Numbered from the stretch's first letter, positions 1 to 11,690 are shown. The stretch is 64,000 nt of DNA from Euborellia annulipes (GCA_023213315.1 JAKCPI010006078.1:124001-188000), one strand, 5' to 3'. The notes: a model not told the origin generated them from the letters alone. Translations and numbers: made by a program.

Positions 1-830
1 AGAATATACGTTTTGAAGGGTGTCTAAAAAATAATTGATTTTTATGAATTTTAAACAAAATCGTTGAAATTGATTTTGTGAAAATAGAAAAAAACTGAAA
101 AAGTACATGAGTAAAGTACTGATATTCTTTGACCGATTTTATTTAAAATCTTATTTAAACATCTTGGCGGGATAGTTAACCTAAATATAAAATTTCATCC
201 TCCTAGTTTATTTATTTCTTTTTATAATTTTACTAAACAAAAGAAGCAACCCAAAAAGTACATCAGTAAAGTACAAATATTCTTTGACCGATTTTCTTTA
301 AAATCTTATCTCAGCATCTTGGGGAGATACTTAACCTAAATATAAAATTTCAACTTCCTAGCTCATTTCCTTCTTTTTATAATTTGACCAAATACAAGAA
401 ATAACCCAAAAAGTACATCAGTAGAGTACAAATATTCTTTGACCGATTTTATTTAAAATATTATTTTAACATATCAGAGCAGATCTTTTAACTATATATA
501 AAATTTCAACCTCGTAGCTCATTTCCTTCTTTCTATTATTTAACAAAACACAAGCAGAAACTAAAAAAGTACATCAGTAAAGTACTAATATTCTTTGACC
601 GATTTTATTTAAAATCTTATTTTAATATCTCATGGAGATAGGCAACATAAATATAAAATTTCAGCTTCGTAGTTCATTTTTTTAATTTAACCAAACAGCA
701 AAAACTGAAAAGGTACATCAGTAAAGTACTGATATTCTTTGACCAATGTTTTTTCAAAAACTTTTTTTAGCATTCTTTGTGAGTATTTAGCATAAATATC
801 AAATTTCAACCTTATTTTTGAGATATTTTG
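1..830. repeat. Tandem satellite, ~155-bp unit, about 5 copies
   Basis: Each unit carries the core GTACATCAGTAAAGTAC followed by a conserved TTCTTTGACCGATTTTATTT stretch. The core starts near 102, 258, 413, 569 and 713, a spacing of about 155, 156, 156 and 144 bp. The same core and flanks occur once inside dispersed hairpin-headed repeats at 25475, 28346 and 41070, so the array seems to have been amplified from the interior of that element. No coding potential is visible. Confidence 0.85.
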
Positions 831-1470
831 GTAAGAAAACGTGTATTTCTATTAAAATCTCTCAGTAAGTGAAAGTATAAATGTATTATGAGTAAATTTG
901 CAATCTGATTTGTTTATTTTAAGCCTCATTTAGATTAAGAAAAATTAATAATTTAATATTTTTACAAGTTAGAAACACGAATTAGAGCGAGAGAGCGAGA
1001 TAGAAGGGCTTTATTGAGTTTGTGCTCTTGCTGATGCTGCTTTTAAGAGGAACTCGTTTGGGCTGGAGCTGGAGCTGGAGAGAGAGAGCGGGGAAGGGAG
1101 GATCCCATCGTATTATACTTGATATTTATGCAGCTGATATATAATAAGGAAAGGTGGTGGTGTTAGAGGCCTCCCCCCTCACCTTGCCTTCTATATCCAT
1201 ATGTAGATGAGCAAACAGCTTCAATACTTGGGAAAATCCCACCGGGAAGAAGGGGTAGAATGTAAAAATGTGGGGGAGGAGGGAATAAAAGGGGTAGAAA
1301 TTTCGTGATATATAATTAACGAATTGATATTGGATATAAATATTTTAGACAATATTTTTCTGAAAAATTTTATATATGAAAATATTTTTTCCCCTCCGTC
1401 TACTTTTTTTTCTTAATTTTCTTATTTTGATTATTTAATAGATAAGTGCCGGGGTGACCGCGCTGGAGGA
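831..1470. other. Intergenic or intronic DNA, no gene seen
   Basis: Unique-looking sequence between two satellite blocks. A GC-richer patch near 980-1110 has GA-rich runs and three GGAGCT repeats. No splice-bounded exon or long frame was found. Confidence 0.5.
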
Positions 1471-1965
1471 TAAAAATGGAAAAAACTAAAAACGAATTAT
1501 ACCTCAGTAAAGTACTCGGAAGTATCCCAAAGACTTAGCTTAATTTCATATTGTTACTTATAATTTGAAATAAATCAATGAGAATTTAAAAAAAAATTGA
1601 AAAAACTAAAAAAGCACATCAGTAAAGTACTAGTACATCTGGTTTCCCAAAGACGAGATCAATCGTACTTTATTTTCTATACCACAAATAATAAATATTT
1701 AAAATTTGAAAGAAATCGGTAAAGAAAATTTCGAGAAAAGCGGAAAAAACTAAAAAAGTACATCAGTAAAGTATTAGTATTTGAGATTTCCCAAAGACAA
1801 GTCCTAGTGTAATTTGTTTTATTTAAGGAAAATAGTACGTTTGAAATTTTAAAGAAATCGTTAAAGAGAATCAAGAGGAAAATGGAAAAAACTAAAAAAG
1901 TACATCAATAAAGTACTACTATTCGAGGTTTCCCAAAGACGAGTCCTAGTGTAATTTGTTTTAAT
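1471..1965. repeat. Second tandem series, ~140-bp unit, diverged from the first
   Basis: Units share GAAAAAACTAAAAAAGTAC, the CAGTAAAGTAC core and a TTTCCCAAAGAC box. Cores fall near 1500, 1614, 1758 and 1900. The series is interrupted at 1966 by an LTR retrotransposon fragment and resumes at 2480, so the array is older than that insertion. Confidence 0.8.
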
Positions 1966-2135
1966 TGTGGGGTAAACAGAAATCATTACCTTGGGCTTTA
2001 TGTATATTTGATATTACAAAAATTCCGTTTGTAAATGTTTATATTAGAAATTGTTTTTTCTCTTTTTGAGCTTATTAAAAGTTATTATAATTTCTCTACA
2101 CGTTGTTTTTAATTGCGTCTGTAGCTATCTATAAC

Positions 2136-2148
2136 TGGTGACCCCGAC
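2136..2148 (+). other. Primer-binding site of the LTR element
   Basis: TGGTGACCCCGAC begins with TGG, complementary to a tRNA 3' CCA end. It lies directly after the putative LTR and about 50 bp before gag, the normal place for reverse-transcription priming in Ty3/Gypsy elements. The priming tRNA was not identified. Confidence 0.65.
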
Positions 2149-2187
2149 AATGGACAAGCAGTTGGAAGAGAGTGAAATGAGATTAAT

Positions 2188-2479
2188 GTGCTGAAGACTC
2201 AACTAAACGAAAGGCAAACACCATCGATTTCTCATGTAAGCGTTAAATTACCTCCATTCTGGGGCTCTGACGCTTCGCTTTGGTTCCGACAAGTAGAGGC
2301 TCAATTTGAAATTTCAAGAATCACCAGTGATCGAACCAAATATAATTATATTATAGCATCCTTGGATAATAATGACTTAGTCTCATTGCTGACATTCTCA
2401 AGGTAGAGGTACACAGATTAAAGACCTAAAAGAAACTATTATTCATCGTTGTTCAGATAAAAAGAATCAAAAACTCTTA
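2188..2479 (+). pseudogene. Gag N-terminal fragment of a Gypsy-type element, frameshifted
   Basis: The open part (2188-2406) contains VKLPPFWGSD, LWFRQVEAQFEISRIT and YNYIIASLDNND, the typical start of arthropod Ty3/Gypsy Gag proteins. Near 2385 the homologous reading jumps frame: the original frame stops at 2406, while another frame continues through KETIIHRCSDKKNQKLLAG up to about 2475, where element sequence ends. The true start codon may lie upstream. It is a pseudogene with no zinc knuckle, protease or RT. Confidence 0.7.
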
Positions 2480-2650
2480 GCGGGAAATAGTACATGTTTA
2501 AAATTTTAAAGAATTCGTTAAAGAGAAAAGTGGAAAAAAAAACAAAAAAAGTACTTCAGAAAAGTACTTGTACCCGAATTTTCCCAAAGATTAAGCCTAG
2601 CGCAATTTCATATTAGTGCTGGATATAGTATATATTTAAAATTTGAAAAA
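2480..2650. repeat. Remainder of the ~140-bp satellite series
   Basis: The unit pattern (TTTAAAATTTTAAAG, then the GTAC..AGTAC core near 2557 and a TTTTCCCAAAGA box) resumes directly after the LTR fragment. Confidence 0.75.
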
Positions 2651-3175
2651 AAAAAAATCGTTAGAGCCGTTTTCGAGAACGGATATGCTTACATATAAAC
2701 ATTCATACACTGTACATTCAGGTCTATTCTCTAAAAACAGACGTTAAAATTTAAAATAAACAAATAGGTGTTAAAAAGTAATGTTAAAACAATCAGCGTT
2801 AGAAAGTGCTATTCAAAATCACTTCCGCCACCCCCTTGGCACGAGACACGAAGCTTTTGAACAAAATCGGCCAAAAAGTACTAGTACTTTCCTGATGCAC
2901 TTATTCAGTTATTTTTTTTTTTTTTTTTTTTTTTTCGATTTTCTCAAAATTTGCTTTAACGATTTTGATTAAAGTTCATAAATCAATTTTTTTTTTTTTT
3001 TTTTTTTTTGATGCTCTTTAAAATGTATCTCATTTTGCCCATGAAATATTTTGAAGCACACTTTATTCTTGTACTTCATAGGAAAAAAAAAATATTTTTC
3101 TCTGAATGATTATAAAATTTTATTTCTTGGGTTTTAATATACTATTATCGGTAATTAGAAATATATATATATATC
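2651..3175. other. AT-rich DNA with long T homopolymers, no gene
   Basis: Dominated by T runs at 2910-2935 and 2985-3010. The open frames here are homopolymer artefacts. Confidence 0.6.
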
Positions 3176-3285
3176 TCAAAAAAAAATCGTGTGAGATAGC
3201 ACATCACGCAACTTCCTTTTAGTTTCGAAATTGAAAGTTCTGTGCTGTGCGGGTCGTTCACCAGGTTTTTTTCAAATTCCATATA
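3176..3285. repeat. Diverged hairpin head of repeat family D
   Basis: Inverted arms AATCGTGTGAGATAGCACA and GTGCTGTGCGGGTCGTTCAC match, with divergence, the hairpin head seen complete at 40708. The body and tail of the element are not recognisable here. Confidence 0.5.
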
Positions 3286-3989
3286 AAATCAGGTTTGTTT
3301 TTTTTTTTAATAGACTTAAATTTTATTTTTACACTTTCTTAAATAAAAAGAATATAAAAAATTTCACTGTTACATTTGAAATTTTTTGATTTTTTTAGAG
3401 TTTTCAATTTCAAATTTTTTCTAGATTACCAGATTTTTGAGTTCCTCATCAAATAGTATGAATAAATGAATGTTTTTTTTTTTTTATTATATCCTTTATA
3501 TATGATGAGACCCGTATATAATAAATGAGTATTGATTCCTAACAGAGAGATAATAATTTATGTTCCATGTCAATAATTGATAAGTGAGAGACGCCATGTT
3601 TGTTTCACTCTCGCAAAATAAAAAACTCTTCTTTGACCCCTTAAAAGTCATCGGGGAAAAAAAAGAGATAATTATCTCAAAATCACAACTAAAAAATTTC
3701 CTAAAATTAAAAATTCTTTTTGCGTTTTTTGTAAATAAATCAAAAACCATGTATCGGATCTAAATGGGCTTTATTATATAATTTGTAGATGATTAAATTA
3801 TCTATAAAATCCTCACTTTGGTATTAAAATTCGGTTAAGTGAAATTATTTAAGCAAGTGATTAATAGGGCTCGGATTTATAGGCACTTAAAATCTTTAAA
3901 ATAGGCGGGCAACTAAGCACTAAAAATTATTAAAATGGGCACTTAAAAGGGCCCTTAAAGGGGAGAAATTGAGAAATTATATAAAAATT
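3286..3989. other. No gene recognised
   Basis: AT-rich sequence with short open frames only and no family motif. Confidence 0.5.
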
Positions 3990-4500
3990 TTTAAATTTTT
4001 TTTTTTGGTTTTTTGGGGGGGGGGGGGGCCCCCCCCCCTTTTTTTTTTTTTTTTGGTTATTTTTTGGGTTTTTTTTTTTTTTTTTGTCCGAAAATATATA
4101 GAAATATAATTTTTTTTTTTTTTTTTTTATATTTTTTTTTTAAAAAAATTTTTTTTTTTTTTTTGGGGGGGGGGGGGTGTTTTTTCTTTTTCCCCCCCCT
4201 TTTTTTTTTTTTTTTTTAATATTAAAAATTTTTTTTTTTTTTTTAGTTAGAAAAGGTGGTTGGGTGTTTTTGATGTAAGAAAAAAAGGGAAGAAATAGGG
4301 ATAATATGGGGGGAAACGCCCAAAAGGGGGGGAAAGGGGGAGTGGGGGGGGGGACAAAAGTTTTTTTTTTTTTTTTTTTTTTGGAATGTGTTGAATATTT
4401 TTTTGGGTTTTTTTTTGATTTTATTAAAAAAAAGAAAAGGGGGGGGGGGGGGGGGGCAGTGATTAAATATGGTCCTTTTTTTCTAAATTTTTTATAAAGA
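3990..4500. repeat. Low-complexity poly-T, poly-G and poly-C block, suspect assembly
   Basis: Runs of 8-20 T, G or C follow each other with little other sequence. The density of pure G and C runs is unlike the surrounding AT-rich DNA and looks like poorly resolved homopolymer sequence. Open frames made of F and G residues here should be ignored. Confidence 0.7.
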
Positions 4501-5300
4501 CATTGTAATTTAAATAACTTCTTTACAATTGATTTATAAAAAAAAATTAATATAACAAAAATTGTAGAGAATTTAATTATCTTTCAAGTGAAATAACAAT
4601 TAAAAAAATTAGATCAATTACAGATGCAAAAAAATTATTTTAAATAAATTTTATATATAGGCCTAGTTAATTTTTTTTTAAGGGTTTTATAACTTAAATA
4701 ACCAGTTTAGAATTCATTTAACAAAAAAATTGTAATACCACGAATTGTAGAGTAATTAATTCTCTTTAATTTGATATATAACACATTAAATTCGGTTAAG
4801 TACAAATACATCAAATTTATTTAAAAAAAAAAAATGATATTTTTTTACACTAAATTTTTAAGTATTTTTTGTTTTTTGTCTTTTACTATTTTTATTGCAT
4901 TTTTTAGTGCTTTAAACATCGAAAGAAAGAGAAATTTTATTTGTTATTGAAGAGGAAATTAGTTTCTATTTTTTTTTTTTTCTTTCCCTCTTTTTCCGTC
5001 TATCATTTGTCTTTTATTATTTAATCTTGACTTGTTGCGATGTGTATGGGGCCATAGAGAGAGAGAAGACAGACAGACAGACAGAGCAGGTGCCTCTCTC
5101 ACCGGGGTTTTCAGGATCAATATATATACACACAACATTCTATGAATGTAACTTGTTGATCATTTGATTCCAAGTGAGGGAATTTCTCTCTTAAATGCTA
5201 TTGAACTAGTTCATTGAACGAAGAACGACATTTTTATTATTTTCACTAGCGAAAATAATAATATTATAGTTTTTAAAATAAGATTGATTATATATATTTT
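4501..5300. other. No gene recognised
   Basis: AT-rich. A short GA and GACA microsatellite lies near 5055-5090. No exon-like segment was found. Confidence 0.5.
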
Positions 5301-5438
5301 TTTAGGGACTCCTCTCATCATAGCCCACCGATCCTCACCAGAGATGATTTGGTTGTTCCAGGAAAAAATGGAGTATGGCAGAACGGCAGTGCCCTGCCAT
5401 ATAAGAAAAAAAATTTCGTTCTGATTCAAACTCGTCAA

Positions 5439-5479
<41 letters not shown>

Positions 5480-5873
5480 CGGTATACACATATATATAAT
5501 AAAAAAAATATATATAATAATAAGATTGATTGGACACTAGACGACAAATTCGATTGAATAATATTGTTGTTTTGTTTTTTGTTTCTTTCCTAAGATTTAC
5601 ATTTTTTTTTTCGTCAGGTTAAATGTAGAATTAATCGTAGAATGTCCAATTTTATAATATATAAATTAGTTTTACTGGAAATTTTCGTCTATAACATTTG
5701 AAGGAGCAAATTTTTTTTTTTTTTTTTGTCTGGTGTGTTCGATTCAGAAATGAAATTTTTTCCCTTATATATCACACCAAGGCCCTGCTTTTCTGTAATT
5801 CGTCAGTTTTTAGTGGCACGACCAAATCATCATTGGTGAGGATCGGTGGGCTATAGGGGGGAGGAGGCCCTAA
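5301..5873. mobile_element. Nonautonomous TIR element (family G), ~570 bp
   Basis: The left end (TTTAGGGACTCCTC, then CCCACCGATCCTCACC, then GATGATTTGG) is mirrored at the right end (CCAAATCATC, GGTGAGGATCGGTGGG, GAGGAGGCCCTAAA). The inverted arms extend to about 100 bp on each side, up to the CTGCCATATAAG and CTTATATATCACAC parts. The interior contains a TA microsatellite at about 5440-5475 and no coding frame. A clear target duplication was not found. A second copy lies at 26096. Confidence 0.7.
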
Positions 5874-5925
5874 ATCAGCATTGGTGAGAATAGGCGGACT
5901 TTAGGGGAGGAGGAGCCCAAAATAA
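5874..5925. repeat. Partial extra end of family G
   Basis: CAGCATTGGTGAGAATAGG followed by ACTTTAGGGGAGGAGGAGCCC is a diverged second copy of the right end of the element that finishes at 5873, giving a tandem partial duplication. Confidence 0.55.
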
Positions 5926-7059
5926 AAATCCTGAAATTTTCTTTTTCCCGAATTAAATTCTTCAAATGAGGTGATATTCAAGTTGAAGAAGTAATATTAC
6001 CTGGCTATGAGAGTTGTTTTCGACAACAACTTTACATACTCAAAGGTAAAAGAAAGTTGTGCGATTAGTCACACTAAATATATAACATGTTATATATATG
6101 AAAAATTAACTCACCGGTCCAGCATCTAATTTATTAATATAAATATAAATTGCAATATATAACAAAAAATAAAATTAAGTAAAACAAACAACAAAACTGA
6201 AACTTCATGCGTTAATAAACAAATACGTTTAGATTTATTAAATCTAATTAACAATTTCTGATTTTTTTTTTGTTTTAAGATTTCCCCCCTTCTACTGAAA
6301 CTACTTAGCCTTATTAAGTCTTTCCAGTGTGTTATCAATTTATGAACCATCTGGTTTGTTAGCTTTTAGTGAATTATATATGAATAGAGCGAGATGGTGG
6401 TGTGTTGATAAACCAATAACATTCATCATCATTCTAATAAGATTGGATTGGAATATTTAATAAATCCTAAAAGGGGTAGGTGGGAGGGGTGATGTTTTAC
6501 GACTCGGCTCTTCCTTTATTTGCTTGTCTTCCAACAAAGTTATGTTAGTATATTATATTGGCTCGATTAGCTGTACTTACGTTAAAACGTAAATCAATTG
6601 ATAAAAACCTTTCTCTCTCTCTCTGTCTCGCATCTTTGTTTTGTCAGCCATTTGTTACACAAAAAAAAAAAAAGATAGATAAAAAAAAAGTAATCTCTTT
6701 TGATTACTTTTAGAAAGTTAAATAATAGAAAGATTTTCATTTACCGTTTTTTTTTTCTTTTTTATCGAAATATAAAATAAACTAAGTAGAATGATGAAAT
6801 TTTAAAATGTAGAAATATTTTATAGAGTGATCACTTCATGTGCTAGAGGTTACGGTTTCGCTTTTTGTAACAAATGAAAAGTAATTGGGAGTCTAAATAA
6901 CTTTAAATGTCGATAAAGAACTTAAAACTTCCTTATTGATACTTCTTATTTTATAGTTTTTCTAAATTGTTATTTTTCATATCATATTTAAGTAAGAATG
7001 TAATTCAATTAATTAATTTATGTGATTTTAAAATTCGAAATAAGTTAATTCAAAAATAA
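5926..7059. other. No gene recognised
   Basis: AT-rich unique sequence. Short frames, including a 74-codon minus frame at 6126-6350, match no recognised family and lack splice context. Confidence 0.5.
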
Positions 7060-7310
7060 AAATTTATATTAAAAAAGACCCATAAAAATCCGCCAGTTAG
7101 TTTCAGAGATATAAACAAAATTAAAAATCAAATAGATTAAATCTCACAATTATTATTCTATAATTAATGATTTATATTAAATTTTATTTATTTCTCAATT
7201 AATCTAAAAGACATTAATGGAATAATTAAAATTTATTATATATAATTAATTATAGAATAATAATTGTGAGATTTTAATCATTTAAATTTGTTTATAACTT
7301 TGAAATAAAA
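7060..7310. mobile_element. Foldback MITE, family F, copy 1
   Basis: Inverted arms start with AAAATCCGCCAGTTAGTTTC and contain TAAATCTCACAATTATTATT, mirrored near 7250 as AATAATAATTGTGAGATTTTA. The centre is AT-rich. Four copies occur in the window (7060, 12640, 14505, 18180), all noncoding. Superfamily is unknown. Confidence 0.7.
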
Positions 7311-7516
7311 ACCAGAAATTCAAAGGGTGGTTTAAAGTTTTACAAGCGGCTAAACTATTATTTCTATAAATTCTTAGCTCTGAGGATGAATTCAGTACCA
7401 AAACGTCAAACATAAATAAAAAAAAAAAAAAAAAAAAAAAAAAACAAGGAACAAAGTAACAAATCTCCAGCTTTTCTTAAACAGCTATAAAATTATTAAG
7501 TTTGCAACTTTTTGCC
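7311..7516. other. Weak CTGAGGATG...AAAACGTC motif with poly-A
   Basis: At 7379-7410 a degenerate copy of the CTGANGA...GAAACGTC motif precedes a 24-base A run. It may be the 3' end of an old Penelope-like insertion. Confidence 0.35.
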
Positions 7517-7797
7517 TGCCCTCGGGGCATGGCGTAGAGGTTAGCGTGCTAACCTCGTATACCAAACGTCGGGGTTCGGACCCCAGGCAGTCCGATGATT
7601 TTATATAAGGCATTTGGATACCAAATGGCTTATATAAGAATGCCTGGACCCCAATATGTATAATAATAAATAACGGTTATCGTCTAAAGTCTTAAATGGC
7701 CTAAGTTGCCGAAAAGACTGTGTGAATGTGTGTGTGATTGTGAGTGTGAATGAGAAAAAAGTGTGAGTGTTTTAAAAAAAAAAAAAAAAAAAAAAAC
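7517..7797 (+). mobile_element. tRNA-derived SINE, family B, copy 1
   Basis: Internal pol III promoter is visible: box A TGGCGTAGAGG and box B GGTTCGGACCCC, about 40 bp apart as in a tRNA gene. A shared ~200-bp body follows with GCCATTTGGATACCAAATGG-type palindrome, GGCCTAAGTTGCCGAAAAGAC and a TG-rich 3' part ending in poly-A. Other copies lie at 43624, 45155, 48091, 60635 and, on the minus strand, 42470. Confidence 0.88.
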
Positions 7798-8284
7798 TTT
7801 TTTGCCTATTTTTTTTTTTAGATTAAAATCATTTTTTTTTTTTTTTCTTAATAATTTTATCTTACTTAAAAAAAAAAGAAAACAATTCAAAGAGATTATA
7901 AAAAATTCTATGACGTATATATCTTGATCGACTTATACCCTTTTTTTTTTCTAATGGTCCAAAAACTGGATATACAATTTACCGCTCCCTGATGACCAAT
8001 TAATTTCTTGTTTTAATATCTTCTTAGACTCACTTATGACTATAAATTAGTCAAACCTCATCCTAATGAGATGAATAGATATTAACAAAATACAAAAATC
8101 ACTCACTTCACGTATGACAAAATTGTATATAATAGTAGACCGATTAATTTCTTATTTAAATACCTTTTTAAGACTAATTAAGACTATAAATTCGCCAAAC
8201 CTCATTCTAATCTGATTAATAGTTCCAGAGATATAAACAAAATAAAAAGCTATTCCACGTTCTGGAGACATTTTTCAGGTTATA
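7798..8284. other. No gene recognised
   Basis: AT-rich sequence. Two diverged repeats of an AATTTCTTRTTTNAATA region lie near 8000-8040 and 8145-8180. Confidence 0.45.
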
Positions 8285-8285
8285 G

Positions 8286-8812
8286 GGGGGCTCGCTGGTG
8301 TAGTGGACTAGGACGCCGGCTTCTACAAAAGAGATCCCTGTTCAAATCCTGGAAGTAAGGGATTTTTTTATTAAATAAAAATATTTATTTAATGTAAACA
8401 ATTCCTCAAGCAGGCACTGGAATTTTGGATCTGACCACAATAGCACCCAGGCAACTCTACGAGGAGAGGGAGTTGCTGTGACATCCCGTCCTGTGGAAGG
8501 GACGTAAAGAAGGTTCCCTCTCAGTGATGCATTCTTCGAAAGGAGTCGGTGTTGAGGGAGTTCCTCCTCAAACTAGGACATCCTCCATAGCATAGAAAAG
8601 GTTGGATAAAAGGACCCGGTTGGAACCAGAATAAGGATTAGTTCACTAGATAGAGACGAAAGCAGGAGGAGTTAGAGATAGAAAATGATGTAACTTCACG
8701 GAGTGCCGATAGATGGCTACGGCTAGAAGCCGGTTGGGTGTTTTCGAGCACGTAAGCACCTCGGGTAAATAAACGACGATCCGGATAGGTATTTCAAATA
8801 AATAAAAAAAAT
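8286..8812 (+). mobile_element. tRNA-derived SINE, family A, copy 1 (full length)
   Basis: The head resembles a tRNA: box A-like TGGTGTAGTGG and box B GTTCAAATCCTGG. The ~430-bp body holds recognisable blocks: AGGCAACTCTACG, GTGACATCCCGTCCTG, AGTGATGCATTCTTCGAAAG, ATAAGGATTAGTTCACTAG, GGTAGATGGCT, AAGCACCTCGGGTAAATAAA and a 3' end ATTTCAAATAA. The length (~525 bp) is long for a SINE. No coding frame is present. Nine copies are found in this window. Confidence 0.88.
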
Positions 8813-10054
8813 TTCACGTTAATATAAATTGACATTAAAGTAAAAATAAATACGGTTTTTAAATCGTAATATTTATTGTGTATTCTTAGAATCAAAGGGA
8901 TCTGTTTTGTCGATCGATTCTTTGTTTTTTTTTTTTTCACTTGCAGAGCAATTTTATATAAAAATAATTCCCTTTCCGTTTCTATTTGTTTCTTTTTTTT
9001 TTTTTTTTTTTCTTATCGATTGTTCGAGAGGCCCTGATCTCTCTCTCTCGTATTTTAGGAAATTTGATAAGGGCCCTTTAGGTCCGATGTGGCCTCTCTC
9101 TCTCTCTCTCTCTTCGATCCATCTCCGGGTTTACTAGCCAACAGGGAGAGTGCAAAAGCAAAATGGAGAGAGTGACTTCGGTGCTGCCCCCTTTTTCTTG
9201 GTTGAAATTTATGTGCAAAGGAACATTCTTGGAATCACCGGGCGTGCAACCCTCTCTCTCTGCAAACAACCTTTACACTTCCACCTACTCAGACAAGTCT
9301 AAGTTTCTTTTCTTGTTTATTTATTTATTTATTTTTTTTCTTTTTTTCTTATATATATATATCGTGGAAAAAATAAAAGAAATCGATAAATCCTTCGATT
9401 GGATTTTTATAAAAAAAAAATTATACATTAAAAATTCAATTTAGAATATTTCTTATATTAATAAAATTTCTCTAAGTATATAAATAACAAAAATAGAGTA
9501 AAAAAACTAAAAAACTACAAGAGTAAAGTATTCTTTAAAGATATATATCAAAAATAAAATATACATTTTATCTTTATTTACTTATTTAATATAATTAAGA
9601 AATTTGAAAAAAAAAATCGTTTAAGCGATTACGAGAAATATTAAAAAATATTTAAAATGACGTCATTTTAGGTTAAAAAATTTTATTTGCAATTTTTATT
9701 AAAATTAATAATAAATATTTGGTTAAAAAATATAAAATTGAATTTTTTTTTTTACTATTAAAATAAATTTAAAATATAAAAGACGTCTGTATGTCTGTTT
9801 GAAACACAAACTCCGAAACTAAGGGACGGATTTTCAGGAATTTTTTTTTTTTTTTTTAATTTTTTCCGGAAGTAGCTTTAGGCTATCATTATTTCAGATT
9901 AGGAGTAGATAACTTCTCTTTTAAAGTGAAATGCATTGAGTTCTATCTTTCATTAGAACAATTAAAGCTCTCAAATTATTGTTATATATTTAAATTTTTT
10001 TTTTTACTTTGATCCTCATAGGAATATATTGATAGGAATTTATAAAATAATAGG
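8813..10054. other. No gene; microsatellites and a satellite-core relic
   Basis: CT-rich runs lie near 9035-9120. At 9500-9530 the AAAAACTACAAGAGTAAAGT sequence is a lone relic of the satellite core. Near 9790-9835 an ACTCCGAAACTAAGGGACGG stretch resembles one end of foldback family F. Confidence 0.45.
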
Positions 10055-10580
10055 GGGGTCGCTGGTGTAGTGGGCTAGGATGTCGGCTTCTACAAAGGAG
10101 ATGCATGTTCATGGGCGTGAGGGATTTTTCATTAGATAAAAATATTTATTTAATGTAAACAAATCCTCAAGCAAGCCCTGGATTGGAATATTGGATCTGT
10201 CCACAATATCCCCCAGGCAACTCTACGGGGAGAGGGAGTTACTGTGACATCCCGTCCTAAGGAAGGGACGTAAAGAAGTTTTCCTCTCAGTGATGCATTC
10301 TTCGAAAGGAATCGGTGCTGAGGGAGTCTCTCCTCAAACTAGGACATCCTCCATAGCATAGAAGAAGTTGGATAAAAAAGGAACCGGATGAAACCAGAAA
10401 TAAGGATTAGTTCATTAGCTAGAAATGAACGCAGGAGGAGGAGTTAGAGATAGGAAATAATGTATCTTCAAAAGGTGCCGGTAGATGGCTAAGCCAGAGA
10501 TGGGTTGGGTTTTTGGTGTGTGTCTCCGTACACGAAAGCACCTCGCGTAAATAAACGGGGGGATCCCGATAGGGATTTCA

Positions 10581-10617
<37 letters not shown>

Positions 10618-10635
10618 GAAAATAATAATATTTTA
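10055..10635 (+). mobile_element. SINE family A, copy 2, with (AAT)n tail
   Basis: It has the same head and body blocks as the copy at 8286. It ends in AGGGATTTCAAATAATAAT, expanded to about 12 AAT repeats. The AAT tail suggests mobilisation by a LINE that uses simple-repeat tails rather than poly-A. Confidence 0.87.
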
Positions 10636-11496
10636 AGAGTGTATATATTTTTTATTAAGAAGGATATATAAACACATGATTAAGTAAAGGTGAGAGGTGT
10701 CCGAGGAAGTTGAAACGCAGAGTATATATAAAATAAAAAAAAATCCAAAAACATTTTCAATCGTCAAACTGTTGTTATCTGTAATCATTAGATATCAAAA
10801 GGAGAGAGAGAAAAGATCCATAACCCTTTTTTTCCCTCCACCCCTCCTTCCTTTTTTTCTCAGTTTACTTCCTGAGGAAACGGAGCCATAAAAGTATGAA
10901 TGAAATATCTTTTTACTTGTAAAAAAAAAAAAAAAATGACCATTTATATAAATTTAATAAAGGTCCAAGTTGTAAAAATTACATCGTTTCCGCAATTTTT
11001 TTTTTTTAATAATAAAAAAAAGAATATAATTTAAAACATATTGCAAATATTATTTTCCAACAATAAAAATTTGCTTTATTTGTCTAAATGTAATATAATC
11101 TTTGTGAAAAATGATTTATTATATAAAACTTATTCAAAATTCAAATATAAGTAAATTTTGTTATTTTAATTTTTCATAAATTTTCAACCATTTTTTTTTT
11201 TTACTTTTAAAAGATTTTGTTCTATCATTGAAAAGAATTAAAGGAGTGGGGGGAGGGGTGAAAAAAAAGTGTTGTGGATAAAAAGAGTGTTATGAATCTG
11301 TTATTTTTTATAAATTTGTAAATTTCATATAATTTTATACTCGTACAAAGCTTTAAAATTAAAAGAATTCCTTTCAAATTTTTTTTGACAAAAAATCATT
11401 TTAATGATTTTCGACGAATGTAGCTCTGTTGCAGATTGACATAAATTCAAGGTAAAATGGGAATTAAATAAAAAATAATTTTAAAATTTCAACATA
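10636..11496. other. No gene recognised
   Basis: AT-rich sequence with several homopolymer runs. The 64-codon plus frame at 10697 starts inside SINE-flanking sequence and matches nothing known. Confidence 0.5.
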
Positions 11497-11690
11497 TCCT
11501 GTCAAATTCGTTTTAACAAAATTTCCTTTTAAATTTACAGGAAATCCTGTCAAATTCGTTTTAAGAAAAATTTCCTTTTAAATTTACGGGAAATCATGTC
11601 AAATTCGTTTTAACAAAATTTTTTTTTAAATTTACCCTAAAATATTGTCAGTTTTTTTTAACAGGAAAAACTTTTAAAATTATAAGATGC
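11497..11690. repeat. Short tandem repeat, ~49-bp unit, 3-4 copies
   Basis: GTCAAATTCGTTTTAA recurs at 11501, 11549 and 11598, with a decayed fourth copy near 11648. Each is followed by TTTCCTTTTAAATTTACRGG. Confidence 0.8.

Larger units (their letters stand above)
1966..2479 (+). mobile_element. Truncated Gypsy-like LTR retrotransposon (5' LTR end, PBS, partial gag)
   Basis: The fragment interrupts a tandem repeat whose sequence resumes at 2480. Its first ~170 bp have no coding potential and end directly at a primer-binding-site-like sequence, as expected for the end of a 5' LTR. A degraded gag N-terminus follows. No pol or 3' LTR is present, so this is a dead fragment. LTR start at 1966 is estimated from where the satellite breaks off. 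Confidence 0.65.

Noticed and set aside
4013..4497. Open frames rich in F and G
   Set aside because: They are translations of homopolymer runs with no protein-like composition.
5211..5540. Opposed 108- and 63-codon frames across the TA repeat
   Set aside because: Produced by the TA microsatellite inside a TIR element.
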